64,000 nucleotides of DNA from JBKBUF01 sp046290815 (GCA_046290815.1 JBKBUF010000009.1:95468-159467); one strand, 5' to 3'; counted from the stretch's first letter, positions 27,333 through 38,038 are shown. Program-made: numbers and translations. Notes: a model not told the origin generated them from the sequence alone.

Positions 27333-29711
27333 TTAATTTTTAATAAGTTTTTCTACAAACTGAAGACCGTTGTTAGAAATTCTCATAAAATAAACTCCTT
27401 CAGGCAAAAAAGATAAATCAAGTTTAACCAATGATCCTTCACCTTGATAAACTGGTCTGCCAAAATTATCGGTAATAAGAATTTGTGAATGAGCATCAGA
27501 GGTAAAAAAATAAAGCCCTTCTGATGGATTTGGGAACACCTTATAATTCTTTTCAACCGCTTTAGTACCGGTAATAACTACCGGAATTATTGATGACTCA
27601 TATTTCTTACCATCTAAATCCTCTAGTTCCACTGAATAATCACCTGATTGGACCGGTGTGTATTCTTTTTGATTTGCAGACTCAATGAAAGATCCGTTTC
27701 GCCTCCATCTGTAGGATCTTGCATTGGACGCAACCAGTGTATTTCCATCCTGAGATATGTAAGTGCCGACCATGAAATCCTTAAGAAAAAGGGTTCCGTA
27801 GAATTTGGGGGTCGACCAGATTGCTCCATCTGACCCGGGATTTACCTGGAATATAACACCAGCAATTTTCGTCCAATCAAATTCTCCGGGGCAAAAACAA
27901 TTCCAGTCAAAATAATGTCCATTAGTAAGATCAATATTAACTTCTTTCTCAGCATTTGCCGGGATAATAACATTGGCAGTTTTATACCCTTCAGGCCCCC
28001 ATGTTCCATCCCCTATATCAGCAAGGATATTAACACTTTTACCATTAATGTCTACCAGTTGAATCCATACATCAGCATCGCTATTTGTAGGATTTTGAAT
28101 TACCATATGTACATTTGCATTTCCGGAAAGATCGAGAGTGGAATCTGCATTTTCAAAAGCCCAAAACACTCCGAAAGAATTCCAATGCGGATCGCCGCCA
28201 TTAACTTCTATCTTTAGCTTACCGTCGCCTATACGTGATAAATCATACACGGACGATGCCCACCAGATCATTGGATATCCCGAAGCAATATTTGTATATG
28301 GTTCTTTGGTCGCAAAATCATCTTTAACAAATGTTTTATTTACCCCATTTAACATAGATATCGCCACGAAAACAGGATTTGAAAAATTCGGGCATTCATC
28401 CTGGGAAATATTTACTCTATATTCTCCAGAGTTTTCTATTGATAAGGTTTTACCATTTTGACCTGATATAGGGCTGTCAAATCTATACCATTGGTAATAT
28501 GTCGCATCAGAGGCCGTTAATACATAACCCTCTTTGGAAATAACCGGTTGTGCTCCTACAGTCGTAACATTAATGTTAAGCTTTTCAGATTCTACTGTCC
28601 CGCACACATTGTTCATTTCGCAATACAACTCCCCCGAAACGGAACCTGCCTTTACCTTTATAATATGTTTTTCCTCTTCGATGACCTCTGATCCCGCCGG
28701 AAGATGCCAAGTGTAAGAAGAAATATTTGAAGTTTGTGCGACAGAATAAAAATTTTCTGACCTTTCACAAACCTCCACTACACCCGATACCGCTAAAGAA
28801 TTTATAGGACTAAACAATGTCACATTCATTTCACTAACAGAACCATTACAACCAGTTTTGGATGGCAACACAGTAACTAAACCTCCTTTCGTGCCGAAGT
28901 TTACAGTAATTACATGGCTTCCTTGCCCTGTAATAATTTCAGCTTCATCCGGCACAGTCCATAAATAATTGGTGGCCCCATCTACGACAGGGACAGAAAA
29001 GGTTATCCCTGTAGCATTAGTACAGATAGATGAAATTCCTTCCATAGCCTCAGTAAAATTTAAGCAAGGTTCAGAGCCTAACTGAAAGGAGCTAAAATTA
29101 ACCTGTCCTGTAAAAAGTGGTAAATCATTCAGTGCACCTGCCCCGCCGTTAAATTGAAAATTGATTCCCATCACTTTATCCCATCTGAAATTTTTCTCCA
29201 GCTTAGGACATGTTGCAGGTGAATTGCATAACCAGGAAGATGCAACATAACTTCCTGAAAGTTCCAGCATGACATTCTTAGACTGACCGGGATATATTGT
29301 ATCAGCTATACCTTTTTTGCTCCCAAAGCTTCCATCCCCGGTATCCTTTTGAATGCTTAAATTATTATTATCAATATCTATAAGAGATAAATTGATCACT
29401 AATTTTGTAGATGTCAGATTTTCTACATTGAAAGAAACAAACGCACCTGTACGTAAATCCAAGCCATTGGAAAAATGCAAACCGAATGAGGAATAACTAG
29501 GATCTGCGCCATTTGCTGTTACATGTAATTTATTATTTCCCAGACGGGAAATCGAATAGGTGCCGGATTCGTTTACCCACCAAAATGCTCCATCATATGA
29601 AGTAGTTGATGCGAAATCATCATATACATAAGTCTGATGCGCACCGGGTGTTTGTGCTTTTGACAAACTAATAAAAAATAATAAGGAGATAGTTAAAAAT
29701 AGTTTTTTCAT
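27333..29711 (-). CDS. T9SS-exported multidomain surface protein
   Basis: 792 residues from the ATG at 29711, which starts directly on the signal peptide MKKLFLTISLLFFISLSKAQ; an in-frame ATG 12 codons earlier adds residues unlike a signal. Two copies of a carbohydrate-binding-like jelly-roll domain (about 30-205 and 460-645, both with YDDFA/KDDFAT, WW and SRxGxxKLxVxxNGxDPxxxSFG patterns) flank PKD/Ig-like repeats. A T9SS type A sorting domain ends NYKVFPNPSEG...GVYFMRISN..FVEKLIKN. Probably surface-attached or secreted glycan-binding protein; no catalytic domain recognised. Confidence 0.85.
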   Translation of the reverse strand: MKKLFLTISLLFFISLSKAQTPGAHQTYVYDDFASTTSYDGAFWWVNESGTYSISRLGNNKLHVTANGADPSYSSFGLHFSNGLDLRTGAFVSFNVENLTSTKLVINLSLIDIDNNNLSIQKDTGDGSFGSKKGIADTIYPGQSKNVMLELSGSYVASSWLCNSPATCPKLEKNFRWDKVMGINFQFNGGAGALNDLPLFTGQVNFSSFQLGSEPCLNFTEAMEGISSICTNATGITFSVPVVDGATNYLWTVPDEAEIITGQGSHVITVNFGTKGGLVTVLPSKTGCNGSVSEMNVTLFSPINSLAVSGVVEVCERSENFYSVAQTSNISSYTWHLPAGSEVIEEEKHIIKVKAGSVSGELYCEMNNVCGTVESEKLNINVTTVGAQPVISKEGYVLTASDATYYQWYRFDSPISGQNGKTLSIENSGEYRVNISQDECPNFSNPVFVAISMLNGVNKTFVKDDFATKEPYTNIASGYPMIWWASSVYDLSRIGDGKLKIEVNGGDPHWNSFGVFWAFENADSTLDLSGNANVHMVIQNPTNSDADVWIQLVDINGKSVNILADIGDGTWGPEGYKTANVIIPANAEKEVNIDLTNGHYFDWNCFCPGEFDWTKIAGVIFQVNPGSDGAIWSTPKFYGTLFLKDFMVGTYISQDGNTLVASNARSYRWRRNGSFIESANQKEYTPVQSGDYSVELEDLDGKKYESSIIPVVITGTKAVEKNYKVFPNPSEGLYFFTSDAHSQILITDNFGRPVYQGEGSLVKLDLSFLPEGVYFMRISNNGLQFVEKLIKN

Positions 29712-29834
29712 ATTTTGATTATTTAATTGTATTCCTAAATAACACAAACACCCAAAAAGTAACCTAGATCAATAAAAATTATTTACATCATTCGGCCAAG
29801 CTTTCTGTGAAGCTACTTTCGCTGTAAAGGAACT

Positions 29835-31124
29835 TTATTTTTTTGTAATTGTCCTTTGTTCTATAACCTTACCTTGTATTTTTAGCACCACCAGGTAAAG
29901 ACCATCGGCCATAGACTCAAATGGAATATTACAATAACCTGAATTTAAAAAGGCAGAATATACCTTGCTACCTTTTCCATTGTATATGTCAACTTCAAAA
30001 TCTGATCCTTGATAGCAGATTGTTAAATTATCCTTAACAGGGACGGGAAACACATTAAAAAATGGATCATCACTATCGGAAGAAAGGTCTGTAATGGCAG
30101 GTGTTATTTTCCTAATACTATGATTGTAGAGATCAGCAACAAATATATTCCCGGTTGCATCTGTGGCAAAAGATACAGCCATCTTAAATTGTGCAAATGA
30201 AGCAGGACCATCAGTATTGCCGTAGGCTCCATTACCGACAAAAGTTGACACAACTCCTGAAGGACTAATCTTACGTACTTTATGAGTTCCATCTCCTACA
30301 TAAACATTTCCTAAGGCATCAAGGCCTATTCCTGTAGGCCATGCAAAAGACGCGCTTTCAGCATCACCGTCGTTATTTCCTGTATTACCATTTCCTGCCA
30401 AGGTAGATACATAACCTAATGAGGTTATTTTTCTGACTTTTTGATTAACCTGGTCTGCAACATAAACATTTCCGAAATTATCCACTGCAAGTCCTGCAGG
30501 TCGATTAAATGAAGCAATATTACCTTCTCCATTAACACTTCCCTGCTCGCCGGATCCGGCAAATGTAGTAACAGTTCCGGCAGGAGTAATTTTACGAATC
30601 TTATCACCAGAATAGTCAGTGACATATATATTACCAGATAAATCGATAGCAATTCCATATGGATGATTAAAAGTTGCAAGGATTCCTTCTCCATCTTCTG
30701 TGCCTGGCGCACCTGAGCCTGCAAATGTTGTTACCATTCCCGAAGGATCAATTTTTCTGATTTTATTATTACCACTGTCGGTCACGTATAAATTACCTTC
30801 TGCATCAACCACCACTCCATAAGGAGAATTGAACGAAGCAGACAATGCAGGGCCGTTATTACTTCCCGAAACTCCAGAACCTGCATAAGTTGAAACATGG
30901 CCATCAGCTGTTATCTTACGAATCTTATTATTCTGCGTATCCGCAACATAAATATTTCCTTCAGAATCCAAAGCAACCCCATATGGATGGTTGAATGATG
31001 CAACAGCACCACTTCCATTAGTACTTCCGGCAAGACCGGTTCCTGCTACTGTACTTACATTTTGTGAATATGAAAAATTTATATTTGCAAAAACGATAAT
31101 AATTAAGCTGAAAAACTTTTTCAT
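29835..31124 (-). CDS. NHL-repeat beta-propeller with T9SS sorting domain
   Basis: 429 residues. A signal peptide (MKKFFSLIIIVFANINFSYSQ) is followed by six NHL repeats of about 55 residues, each with the form FNxPYGVAxDxxGNxYVADxxNxKIRKIxPxGxVxTxAGSG, then an LSSDSDDPFFNVFPVPVKDN linker into a T9SS sorting domain ending VIEQRTITKK. NHL propellers are binding scaffolds. The gene starts 15 bp after the upstream 312-residue gene, so they are in one transcript. Confidence 0.9.
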   Translation of the reverse strand: MKKFFSLIIIVFANINFSYSQNVSTVAGTGLAGSTNGSGAVASFNHPYGVALDSEGNIYVADTQNNKIRKITADGHVSTYAGSGVSGSNNGPALSASFNSPYGVVVDAEGNLYVTDSGNNKIRKIDPSGMVTTFAGSGAPGTEDGEGILATFNHPYGIAIDLSGNIYVTDYSGDKIRKITPAGTVTTFAGSGEQGSVNGEGNIASFNRPAGLAVDNFGNVYVADQVNQKVRKITSLGYVSTLAGNGNTGNNDGDAESASFAWPTGIGLDALGNVYVGDGTHKVRKISPSGVVSTFVGNGAYGNTDGPASFAQFKMAVSFATDATGNIFVADLYNHSIRKITPAITDLSSDSDDPFFNVFPVPVKDNLTICYQGSDFEVDIYNGKGSKVYSAFLNSGYCNIPFESMADGLYLVVLKIQGKVIEQRTITKK

Positions 31125-31139
31125 AATTGTTTATTTAAA

Positions 31140-32078
31140 TTAAAATAGTTCAATCTCCATCATCATAATTTCCGACCCCCCTTTGTCATCATCAGTCACA
31201 GCTAGGGCGATATATTTTGAATCTGAATCTTTTTCGTACACACTTATAGACTCTACTTTCCAGGGAAATATTTTCCCATCTTCTTTTAAGGTTTCAAATT
31301 GTTTTACATCGCTGAAGGAGAATCCATAATTCCCTCGCAGGTAATCACCGGATTCAAATTCTATCAGTCCTACAGCACTACCTGCAACATCACCATCCAG
31401 ATATGCATCTGAGGTATCTTCAGCAGACGCAGTAAAAAAAATCTTATTGTCTACAATATCAGCTCCCGAAAAGCCCGCCGGAATATTTTTAATCGGAGGC
31501 AAAGTAAAATTATAAATTGAAGGAAAAGGAATCATGTCCGAACCTTCGAGCAGGTAAGGCAGGAATTCCTCCAGCTTTATGGTAAGGATGACATTATTAC
31601 CGGCTTTATTTGCGCGATTAAAAAGAAAAAGGTGTTCTGCATCAGCTGCTGCAGCTTCAAGATTCAAGGTGCCATCGCCAGTAATTTCGGAGTTGGATCT
31701 GAATAAATTGTACAGAGGGGTCAGTGAAAATTCCTGCACAAAATGATTCTTGTTATATCGGGTAGGAAGTTTTACAAGATATACTTTATCCCTGTTCAAT
31801 TTCGACCCGGACCCCATTAGCAGGATATGTTTATTGTTATTGATCTCAAGCCCGGTCATACATTCCAGATCAGGTTTAATCTTTTTTGGAATCCTTTCCC
31901 CTTCAAAGCCTTCTGCTTTAAATAACTCCACCTGAGCCTTGAGTTTTAAATTATGGTCAAGACAAAAAAGAAATGGGCTGTCATCGCCCATTATGTATAT
32001 CATTCCATCGATCACTTCTACTCCTGAAGCAGAAGGAATACCTTGTAATGCAGCCTTCTTTAGAATTGTTACTTTCAT
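31140..32078 (-). CDS. Beta-propeller-like hypothetical protein (possibly DUF6929)
   Basis: 312 residues, no signal peptide. Repeating beta-strand pattern beginning IPSASGVEVIDGMIYIMGDDSPFLFCLD, then DLECMTGLEINNNKHILLMGSGS, FSGADIVDNKIFFTASAED and KVESISVYEKDSDSKYIALAVTDDDKGGSE. It looks like a small cytosolic propeller and resembles DUF6929 proteins, though I cannot confirm that here. Lies between lspA and the NHL gene in the minus-strand run. Confidence 0.75.
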   Translation of the reverse strand: MKVTILKKAALQGIPSASGVEVIDGMIYIMGDDSPFLFCLDHNLKLKAQVELFKAEGFEGERIPKKIKPDLECMTGLEINNNKHILLMGSGSKLNRDKVYLVKLPTRYNKNHFVQEFSLTPLYNLFRSNSEITGDGTLNLEAAAADAEHLFLFNRANKAGNNVILTIKLEEFLPYLLEGSDMIPFPSIYNFTLPPIKNIPAGFSGADIVDNKIFFTASAEDTSDAYLDGDVAGSAVGLIEFESGDYLRGNYGFSFSDVKQFETLKEDGKIFPWKVESISVYEKDSDSKYIALAVTDDDKGGSEIMMMEIELF

Positions 32079-32120
32079 AAGACTAATTAAAATAAGAAAC
32101 CTGCAAGTTCAGGAGCACAA

Positions 32121-32768
32121 TTATTGATTTCCTGGAGAATCCACAGGAGTATTTGCAGAGTCACTTGACTGCTGTTCTGTAATTGACTCCTTAAAAAACC
32201 GCTTTTGCCAAATAAGGATTATACATACTCCAATAAAGATTGCAGCATCTGCAATGTTAAATATTGGCCAGAAAGCATAATCCTGTCCCCCGAAAATCGG
32301 AATCCATGATGGTAATGTTCCTTCCCATATATCGATATAAAACATGTCAATCACCTGACCATGAAACCAAGGTGTAGGTGCATCATATGGAGCGTTATTC
32401 AAAAACACCCCATAAAATGTACTATCGATTACATTTCCTATTGCACCGCCGAGTATAAGAGCAATAGCCCAAAGCAAGCCCGGATGCATATGTTTCTTAG
32501 CAAGTTTGTACAGATAATAACCTATGACAAACATAGCTGCTATCCTGAACAAACTTAATATTAGTTTTCCGTAAGGGGAGCCAAGCTCAAAACCAAATGC
32601 CATACCTGGATTGGTAGTGTAATAAAGTTTAAACCAGTCACCGAACACTTTAATCTGACCCGGGTAACCGTAATCCATATAAAAATGCACCAGCAGCTTT
32701 ACTATCTGATCCAGCACTATCACTCCAAGTGTCAGAAGGTAATATTTATAATATTTGTAATTGGACAT
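32121..32768 (-). CDS. lspA: Lipoprotein signal peptidase (signal peptidase II)
   Basis: 215 residues, four membrane helices. The catalytic aspartates are in GGAIGNVIDSTFYG and FNIADAAIFIGV. The enzyme removes signal peptides from diacylglyceryl-prolipoproteins in the inner membrane. A periplasmic insertion between helices (about 115-150) makes it longer than the E. coli enzyme, as is usual in Bacteroidota. It begins 9 bp after ileS, the classical ileS-lspA arrangement. Confidence 0.95.
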   Translation of the reverse strand: MSNYKYYKYYLLTLGVIVLDQIVKLLVHFYMDYGYPGQIKVFGDWFKLYYTTNPGMAFGFELGSPYGKLILSLFRIAAMFVIGYYLYKLAKKHMHPGLLWAIALILGGAIGNVIDSTFYGVFLNNAPYDAPTPWFHGQVIDMFYIDIWEGTLPSWIPIFGGQDYAFWPIFNIADAAIFIGVCIILIWQKRFFKESITEQQSSDSANTPVDSPGNQ

Positions 32769-32777
32769 GTCAAAAAA

Positions 32778-35700
32778 TTAAAGTTCAATTTTCATGTATA
32801 ATTGGTGATCATCCATATCAACCAGTTTACCGTCTTTAAGATTTTCGGTAAGATCCAGAGACAAGGCCTGAGTTTCTCTGCAGATATATTCCTTGTTCGC
32901 AATAAGCGCACTGTCGATTAGCTCATCTTTTTTCTGTATCAGGATTTTTATTTTATCCTGCACCTCAAGTCCCATATCTTTTCTTAGGTTTTGCACCCTG
33001 TTTACCACATCTCTTGCGATACCTTCTTTTCTCAGTTCATCTGTTATAGTCATATCGAGCGCCACTGTGATTCCTCCTTCAGAAGCAACTGACCATCCTG
33101 GAATATCTTCTGATGTCAGTTCAACATCTTCAAGAGTAATCTGGATTATGCTGCCGTCACCTAGTTTTATTTTGAAAGCATTTTCCCTTTCAAGATTCTT
33201 AATATCTTCCTGGCCCATGGCAGTAATTGCTGCACCAACTTCTTTTAATCTGGGCCCATACTCCTTTCCAAGTTTTTTGAAATTAGGCTTAATCTTCTTC
33301 ACCAAAACTCCTGAAGTATCATCAATATATTCTATGGATTTAATATTCACCTCTGAAAGTATCAGATCTTCCACAGAACTGATTTGTTTCTTTGTTTTTT
33401 CATTAAGCACAGGAACCAGCAATTTTGAAAGAGGCTGCCTTACTTTGATATTATTTCCTTTTCTCAATGAATGCACCAGAGAAGAAATCTTCTGAGCCAA
33501 AGACATTCTTTCTTCAAGATCTTTATCTATTTTGCCTTCGTCGGCTACAGGGAACTTGCTCAAATGAACGGATTCAACGTTCTCCCTTTTAGAAACTTCA
33601 TTAAGATCAAGAAACAATTTTTCGCAGTAGAACGGTGCGACAGAAGACGCAAGTTTTGCTACTGTCTCCAGACATGAATAAAGAGTTTGAAATGCAGCTA
33701 TCTTGTCTTCGTTATACTCTCCCTTCCAGAATCTTTTCCTGTTAAGACGCACGTACCAGTTGCTCAGATCATCAATTACGAAATCCTGAATCTCTCTGGT
33801 AGCTCTGGTCGGCTCATAATCGGCATAAGCTTCATCCACATTTTTTACCAAAGTATTAAGCTTGGAGATGATCCATCTGTCGCTTTCTGTCCGCTTAGCC
33901 AAAGGCACTTCCGACTCGGCAAAAGTAAAGTTGTCGAGGTTAGCGTAAAGCGCAAAGAAAGCATATGTATTTTGCAGGGTTCCGAAAAATCTTCTCTGTA
34001 CCTCTACAACACCTTCGATATTAAATTTCAGGTTATCCCATGGAGGCGCATTGGTAATCATATACCATCTTGTCGCATCCGGACCATATTTGGCAATTGT
34101 TTCGAATGGATTCACAACATTGCCTAAACGTTTAGACATTTTATTTCCATTCTTATCAAGTACCAGTCCATTGGCGATTACATTTTTAAAAGCCACCGAA
34201 TCGTACAACATTACAGCTATAGCATGTAGGGTAAAAAACCATCCTCTTGTCTGATCCACTCCTTCTGCAATAAAATCGGCAGGGTAATTCTTTTCAAAGA
34301 TATCTTTATTCTCAAACGGATAATGCCACTGTGCATAAGGCATTGCTCCTGAATCAAACCAAACATCTATCAGGTCTTTCTCTCTGAACATCGGCTTGCC
34401 GGAATCACTTACCAGCATCACCTGATCTACATACGGACGATGAAGATCCGGAACACCTTTCAGATTTATTATTTTGGTATTGTATTTCTTTTCCAGCTCA
34501 GGAAGCGTAGCATCAGTTATATTAAGTACTTTCGAAGCTTTAACAATTTCTGCATTTAATTCTTCTACAGATCCAATGCACTTTTCTTCCTTACCATCTT
34601 CCGTTCTCCATACAGGCAACGGTGTACCCCAATATCTTGATCTCGATAAATTCCAGTCAACAAGATTTTCCAGCCAGTTACCAAAACGACCTGAACCGGT
34701 AGATGCAGGCTTCCAGTTGATGGATTTGTTTAACTCAACCAGTCTGTCTTTCGCAGCAGTGGTTTTGATAAACCATGAATCAAGCGGGTAATAAAGCACG
34801 GGCTTGTCCGTTCTCCAACAATGAGGATAAGTATGCTCGTACTTCTCTACTTTAAATGCTTTGTTATCTGTTTTAAGTTTTATAGCAATTCTTTCATCTA
34901 TAGAAAGATATTTTTCCCTTGCCTGTTGTCTTCTTGCTTCTTCTTTCTGAACATCGTTCAGATAATCTTCCTTTACATACTCCAACGGAAAATCAGTCAC
35001 CTCCTTTACAAATCTTCCCTGCTTATCCACTAATGGTAGAGGATTCCCATCTTCATCCTTCACAAGAATGGCAGGAATATTATTTTGCTTTGCCACTCTG
35101 TAGTCATCAGCACCGAAAGTTGGGGCTATGTGAACTATACCAGTACCATCTTCTGTACTTACAAAGTCACCAACTATGACTCTGAAAGCAGGCAAATCAG
35201 GTTGAACATATGGCATTAACTGCTCATATTCCAATCCTGCTATTTCAGAGCCTTTAAATTCCTTTTCAATTTTGAACGGAATTAATTTATCACCCTGCTT
35301 ATAATCCTCAAGCGCAATATCTTTTGCTTTATCAGAGAAATATTTTCCCATCAGATCCTTCGCAAGTATTACGCTGACAGGCTTGGAAGTATATTGATTA
35401 AAAGTTTTAATCTTTACGTACGTGATATTAGCCCCTACTGCTAAAGCGCTGTTGGACGGAAGGGTCCAGGGAGTTGTCGTCCATGCAAGGAAAAATATTT
35501 CTTCATTTTCCTCTGCACCAAATAAAGCTTTAGCTTTTTGTCTTGAACCATCTGCCAGTTTAAACTGAGCAACTATAGTTGTGTCTTTTACATTTTTGTA
35601 ACAACCTGGCTGATTCAATTCATGAGAACTAAGGCCCGTTCCTGCAGCAGGAGAATACGGCTGAATTGTATAACCCTTGTACAGATAACCTTTCTTGTAA

Positions 35701-36197
35701 AGTTCTTTCAGCAGATGCCAGATAGATTCAATATAATCCTTCTCGAAAGTTATATAAGGATTATCTAGGTCTACCCAGTAACCCATCTTTTCGGTAAGGT
35801 CATCCCACTGCGATTTATATTTCATCACAGCTTCACGACACTTCTGATTGTATTCTTCTACGGTAATTTTTTTGCCTATATCTTCCTTGGTGATGCCAAG
35901 TTCTTTTTCCACCTGCAACTCAACAGGAAGACCGTGAGTATCCCACCCGCCTTTTCTCTTTACCTGAAATCCCTTAAGAGTTTTATAGCGACAGAAAATA
36001 TCTTTCACTGTCCGCGCCATTACATGGTGAATGCCAGGAGTACCATTGGCGGAAGGAGGCCCTTCGTAGAAAGTAAAAGTCTCAGCCCCTTCTCTGCTGT
36101 CCACCGACTTTTCAAAAATTTTGTTTTTCTTCCAGTAATCCAGAATTTCCTCTCCTGTCTTTGCCAGATCCGGATTTTTGTATTCTTTATATTTCAT
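32778..36197 (-). CDS. ileS: Isoleucine--tRNA ligase
   Basis: 1139 residues. Class I synthetase signature PPSANGTPGIHHVMARTVKD (HIGH region) and NGNKMSKRLGN (KMSKS), with the CP1 editing domain in between (WTTTPWTLPSNSALAVG) and the long C-terminal anticodon-binding region typical of the Bacteroidota enzyme. Charges tRNA-Ile. Heads the minus-strand run ileS-lspA. Nothing unusual seen. Confidence 0.97.
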   Translation of the reverse strand: MKYKEYKNPDLAKTGEEILDYWKKNKIFEKSVDSREGAETFTFYEGPPSANGTPGIHHVMARTVKDIFCRYKTLKGFQVKRKGGWDTHGLPVELQVEKELGITKEDIGKKITVEEYNQKCREAVMKYKSQWDDLTEKMGYWVDLDNPYITFEKDYIESIWHLLKELYKKGYLYKGYTIQPYSPAAGTGLSSHELNQPGCYKNVKDTTIVAQFKLADGSRQKAKALFGAEENEEIFFLAWTTTPWTLPSNSALAVGANITYVKIKTFNQYTSKPVSVILAKDLMGKYFSDKAKDIALEDYKQGDKLIPFKIEKEFKGSEIAGLEYEQLMPYVQPDLPAFRVIVGDFVSTEDGTGIVHIAPTFGADDYRVAKQNNIPAILVKDEDGNPLPLVDKQGRFVKEVTDFPLEYVKEDYLNDVQKEEARRQQAREKYLSIDERIAIKLKTDNKAFKVEKYEHTYPHCWRTDKPVLYYPLDSWFIKTTAAKDRLVELNKSINWKPASTGSGRFGNWLENLVDWNLSRSRYWGTPLPVWRTEDGKEEKCIGSVEELNAEIVKASKVLNITDATLPELEKKYNTKIINLKGVPDLHRPYVDQVMLVSDSGKPMFREKDLIDVWFDSGAMPYAQWHYPFENKDIFEKNYPADFIAEGVDQTRGWFFTLHAIAVMLYDSVAFKNVIANGLVLDKNGNKMSKRLGNVVNPFETIAKYGPDATRWYMITNAPPWDNLKFNIEGVVEVQRRFFGTLQNTYAFFALYANLDNFTFAESEVPLAKRTESDRWIISKLNTLVKNVDEAYADYEPTRATREIQDFVIDDLSNWYVRLNRKRFWKGEYNEDKIAAFQTLYSCLETVAKLASSVAPFYCEKLFLDLNEVSKRENVESVHLSKFPVADEGKIDKDLEERMSLAQKISSLVHSLRKGNNIKVRQPLSKLLVPVLNEKTKKQISSVEDLILSEVNIKSIEYIDDTSGVLVKKIKPNFKKLGKEYGPRLKEVGAAITAMGQEDIKNLERENAFKIKLGDGSIIQITLEDVELTSEDIPGWSVASEGGITVALDMTITDELRKEGIARDVVNRVQNLRKDMGLEVQDKIKILIQKKDELIDSALIANKEYICRETQALSLDLTENLKDGKLVDMDDHQLYMKIEL

Positions 36198-36206
36198 AGG
36201 TATTAT

Positions 36207-36241
36207 AGCTGAAAGCAGTAAGCTATAAGCTTAAAGCATTG
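36207..36241. repeat. Degenerate heptad tract AGCNNNN, five units
   Basis: Units AGCTGAA AGCAGTA AGCTATA AGCTTAA AGCATTG in exact 7-nt register, 9 bp upstream of the ileS start on the minus strand. Part of the multi-locus heptad family in this window. Confidence 0.75.
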
Positions 36242-36365
36242 TTTTTAAATATTTACCTAAAGTGCCCTTTGGAGCCTTATGGAATAAGAAGGCAAATGTA
36301 GTGAATTTTGGATTAATTGCCTGAATGTGAAAGAGGGTAATATGCCAGTTTTTCTTAGCTGCCGG

Positions 36366-37202
36366 CTATATATTGCTATTTGTTCTGGATTCCTTTTGAA
36401 AAAACTGTCCGGAAGCAGGATCCTGCTTAAGAATGCGGGTGAAAATTAAATACAATTCGGGCAGCTCGTATTTAAATGCACCCGGATTTTCAAAGAAAAA
36501 TTCCACACATACCGCAAAAAATTCATCGATAGAAGAACCTGCATACTTTCTCAAAAAGGGTGATTCTGCAAGCATTAAGGGCTGCATTTCAAGATTTACT
36601 CTTTTATAAAAAATCAAAAACTCCTTGTAATCAAAAAAATTTCCATCATTTAATTCATTGGCAAAAAAGGCATCGGCTAACTTAATGGCATGCGACATTT
36701 CATACAGGCCAAGCTGCACTTGTTCTCCATAATATGAAACTTCCTTTTGAATATCCGCCCAGCTTATTACAACTGCACCTTTGGTATTTACTTCACCCAG
36801 GTGATATTTATTTGTAATGATGGAATAATACCTTGAGGGATAAATAAAAAATCTTTTGAAATGGGTCATTTTTAAAGGTTTAAAACCCATAGTCAGCTGT
36901 ATGAAACATGCGGCGGTGATTATTTTCATTTCTTTCGTCAGCTCCAATCCGGCCTTAGGTATAAGCTTTTTATTCAGCAGAAAATATTTCAGTCTTTTTT
37001 TGAATTCAATTTTTTTAGAAGGCAGCAGCTTTCTGTAATAAGGAAACTTCTCCTGAAGGATGGTTTCTGTATCAGGATCAGAAGATGTAATGCCGGCGAT
37101 GAAGTATTGTGTCAAATGAAAAACGGTTTTACCTATAGTTTCATAAATCACAGCTCCGATTGCAGCAACAAATAATGATAAGAGCAAAATAGAGACAAAC
37201 AT
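36366..37202 (-). CDS. MtfA-family protein, degenerate zinc motif (predicted pseudo-peptidase)
   Basis: 278 residues. One N-terminal membrane helix (about 3-22), then the M90/MtfA domain: KRLKYFLLNKKLIPKAG, ITAACFIQLTMGF, YPSRYYS and the region FFAVCVEFFFENPGAF that carries the distal Glu ligand. The expected HExxH is YEMSH (167-171): the first His is Tyr while Glu and second His remain. Zinc peptidase activity is therefore doubtful. Starts 14 bp downstream of the intact paralogue, so the two are co-transcribed. MtfA binds the Mlc repressor in E. coli; the role here is unknown. Confidence 0.85.
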   Translation of the reverse strand: MFVSILLLSLFVAAIGAVIYETIGKTVFHLTQYFIAGITSSDPDTETILQEKFPYYRKLLPSKKIEFKKRLKYFLLNKKLIPKAGLELTKEMKIITAACFIQLTMGFKPLKMTHFKRFFIYPSRYYSIITNKYHLGEVNTKGAVVISWADIQKEVSYYGEQVQLGLYEMSHAIKLADAFFANELNDGNFFDYKEFLIFYKRVNLEMQPLMLAESPFLRKYAGSSIDEFFAVCVEFFFENPGAFKYELPELYLIFTRILKQDPASGQFFQKESRTNSNI

Positions 37203-37216
37203 AGTAATACCTTTCT

Positions 37217-38038
37217 TTAAGAATAAGTATTTCCTGTTTTTGTTGCGGGATCCTGGTTTAGCAGCTTACCCAGAGCAATATATAGCTCCGGCAATTTCTG
37301 TTTAAATTCAATTGGCTTTTCGAAAAAATACTCTACGCAAACAGCAAAAAACTCATCTCTGTTGGATCCGGCGTAGCTTCGCAAAAAGGTAGTTTGCCCG
37401 GATCTGATCTTTTTCATTTCCCTTCCACTTATTTTGTGCCAGTCGGAAAGGTGTTTTTCATTAATAAATGCGAATTCATCCTTGGTAATAGCATCTTCCA
37501 GCCTGAGTGCGTGTGCCATTTCGTGTAGGCCCAGATTATAACCATCATCCGGGATGTTATATCCTTTCAAGAAATCTTCCCAGCTTAAAACTATAAAACC
37601 ATTGGCATTCACTTCACCTTTATGTTTGCGACGGGAGAAATAGGAATAGTATTGACCAGGATACAAAATTATTTTCCTGAATGTAGAAAGTTTGAGTGGC
37701 TGATATCCAAAAGTAATCTGCACAGCACAGGCTCCGATCAGTACTTTCATTTCTTCTGTTACCCTTGCCATTTTCCTGGGAATAAACTCCTTGTTCATTA
37801 AAAAATATTTCAGTCTTTTTTCGAAGCTTCGTTTTTTTATTGGATCCAGGTCTTTATAAAATCTGAAATGCTTACAGAGAATGGCTTTTTGTAAAGGTGT
37901 TAACCCTTTTTTAATTTTTAAACCTTCCAGTAATGGAATAATAGCAATGGCATAAATCCCCATTCCGATAGTCCCGAAGAGGACCAGAAAAAAGCTCACA
38001 ACAAGCATGAAGACGAGAAATAAGCCAAAAGCTTCCAA
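37217..38038 (-). CDS. MtfA-family zinc peptidase, intact HExxH
   Basis: 273 residues. An N-terminal membrane helix (about 8-30) is followed by the M90 domain with HEMAH at 172-176 and distal Glu236 in FFAVCVEYFFE, plus FEKRLKYFLMNKEFIP, IGACAVQITFGYQPL and YPGQYYSYF. This is the only one of the three tandem paralogues with a complete zinc site. The upstream 214-bp gap contains two degenerate heptad tracts. MtfA relatives are cytosolic; membrane anchoring here is a visible difference. Confidence 0.9.
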   Translation of the reverse strand: MEAFGLFLVFMLVVSFFLVLFGTIGMGIYAIAIIPLLEGLKIKKGLTPLQKAILCKHFRFYKDLDPIKKRSFEKRLKYFLMNKEFIPRKMARVTEEMKVLIGACAVQITFGYQPLKLSTFRKIILYPGQYYSYFSRRKHKGEVNANGFIVLSWEDFLKGYNIPDDGYNLGLHEMAHALRLEDAITKDEFAFINEKHLSDWHKISGREMKKIRSGQTTFLRSYAGSNRDEFFAVCVEYFFEKPIEFKQKLPELYIALGKLLNQDPATKTGNTYS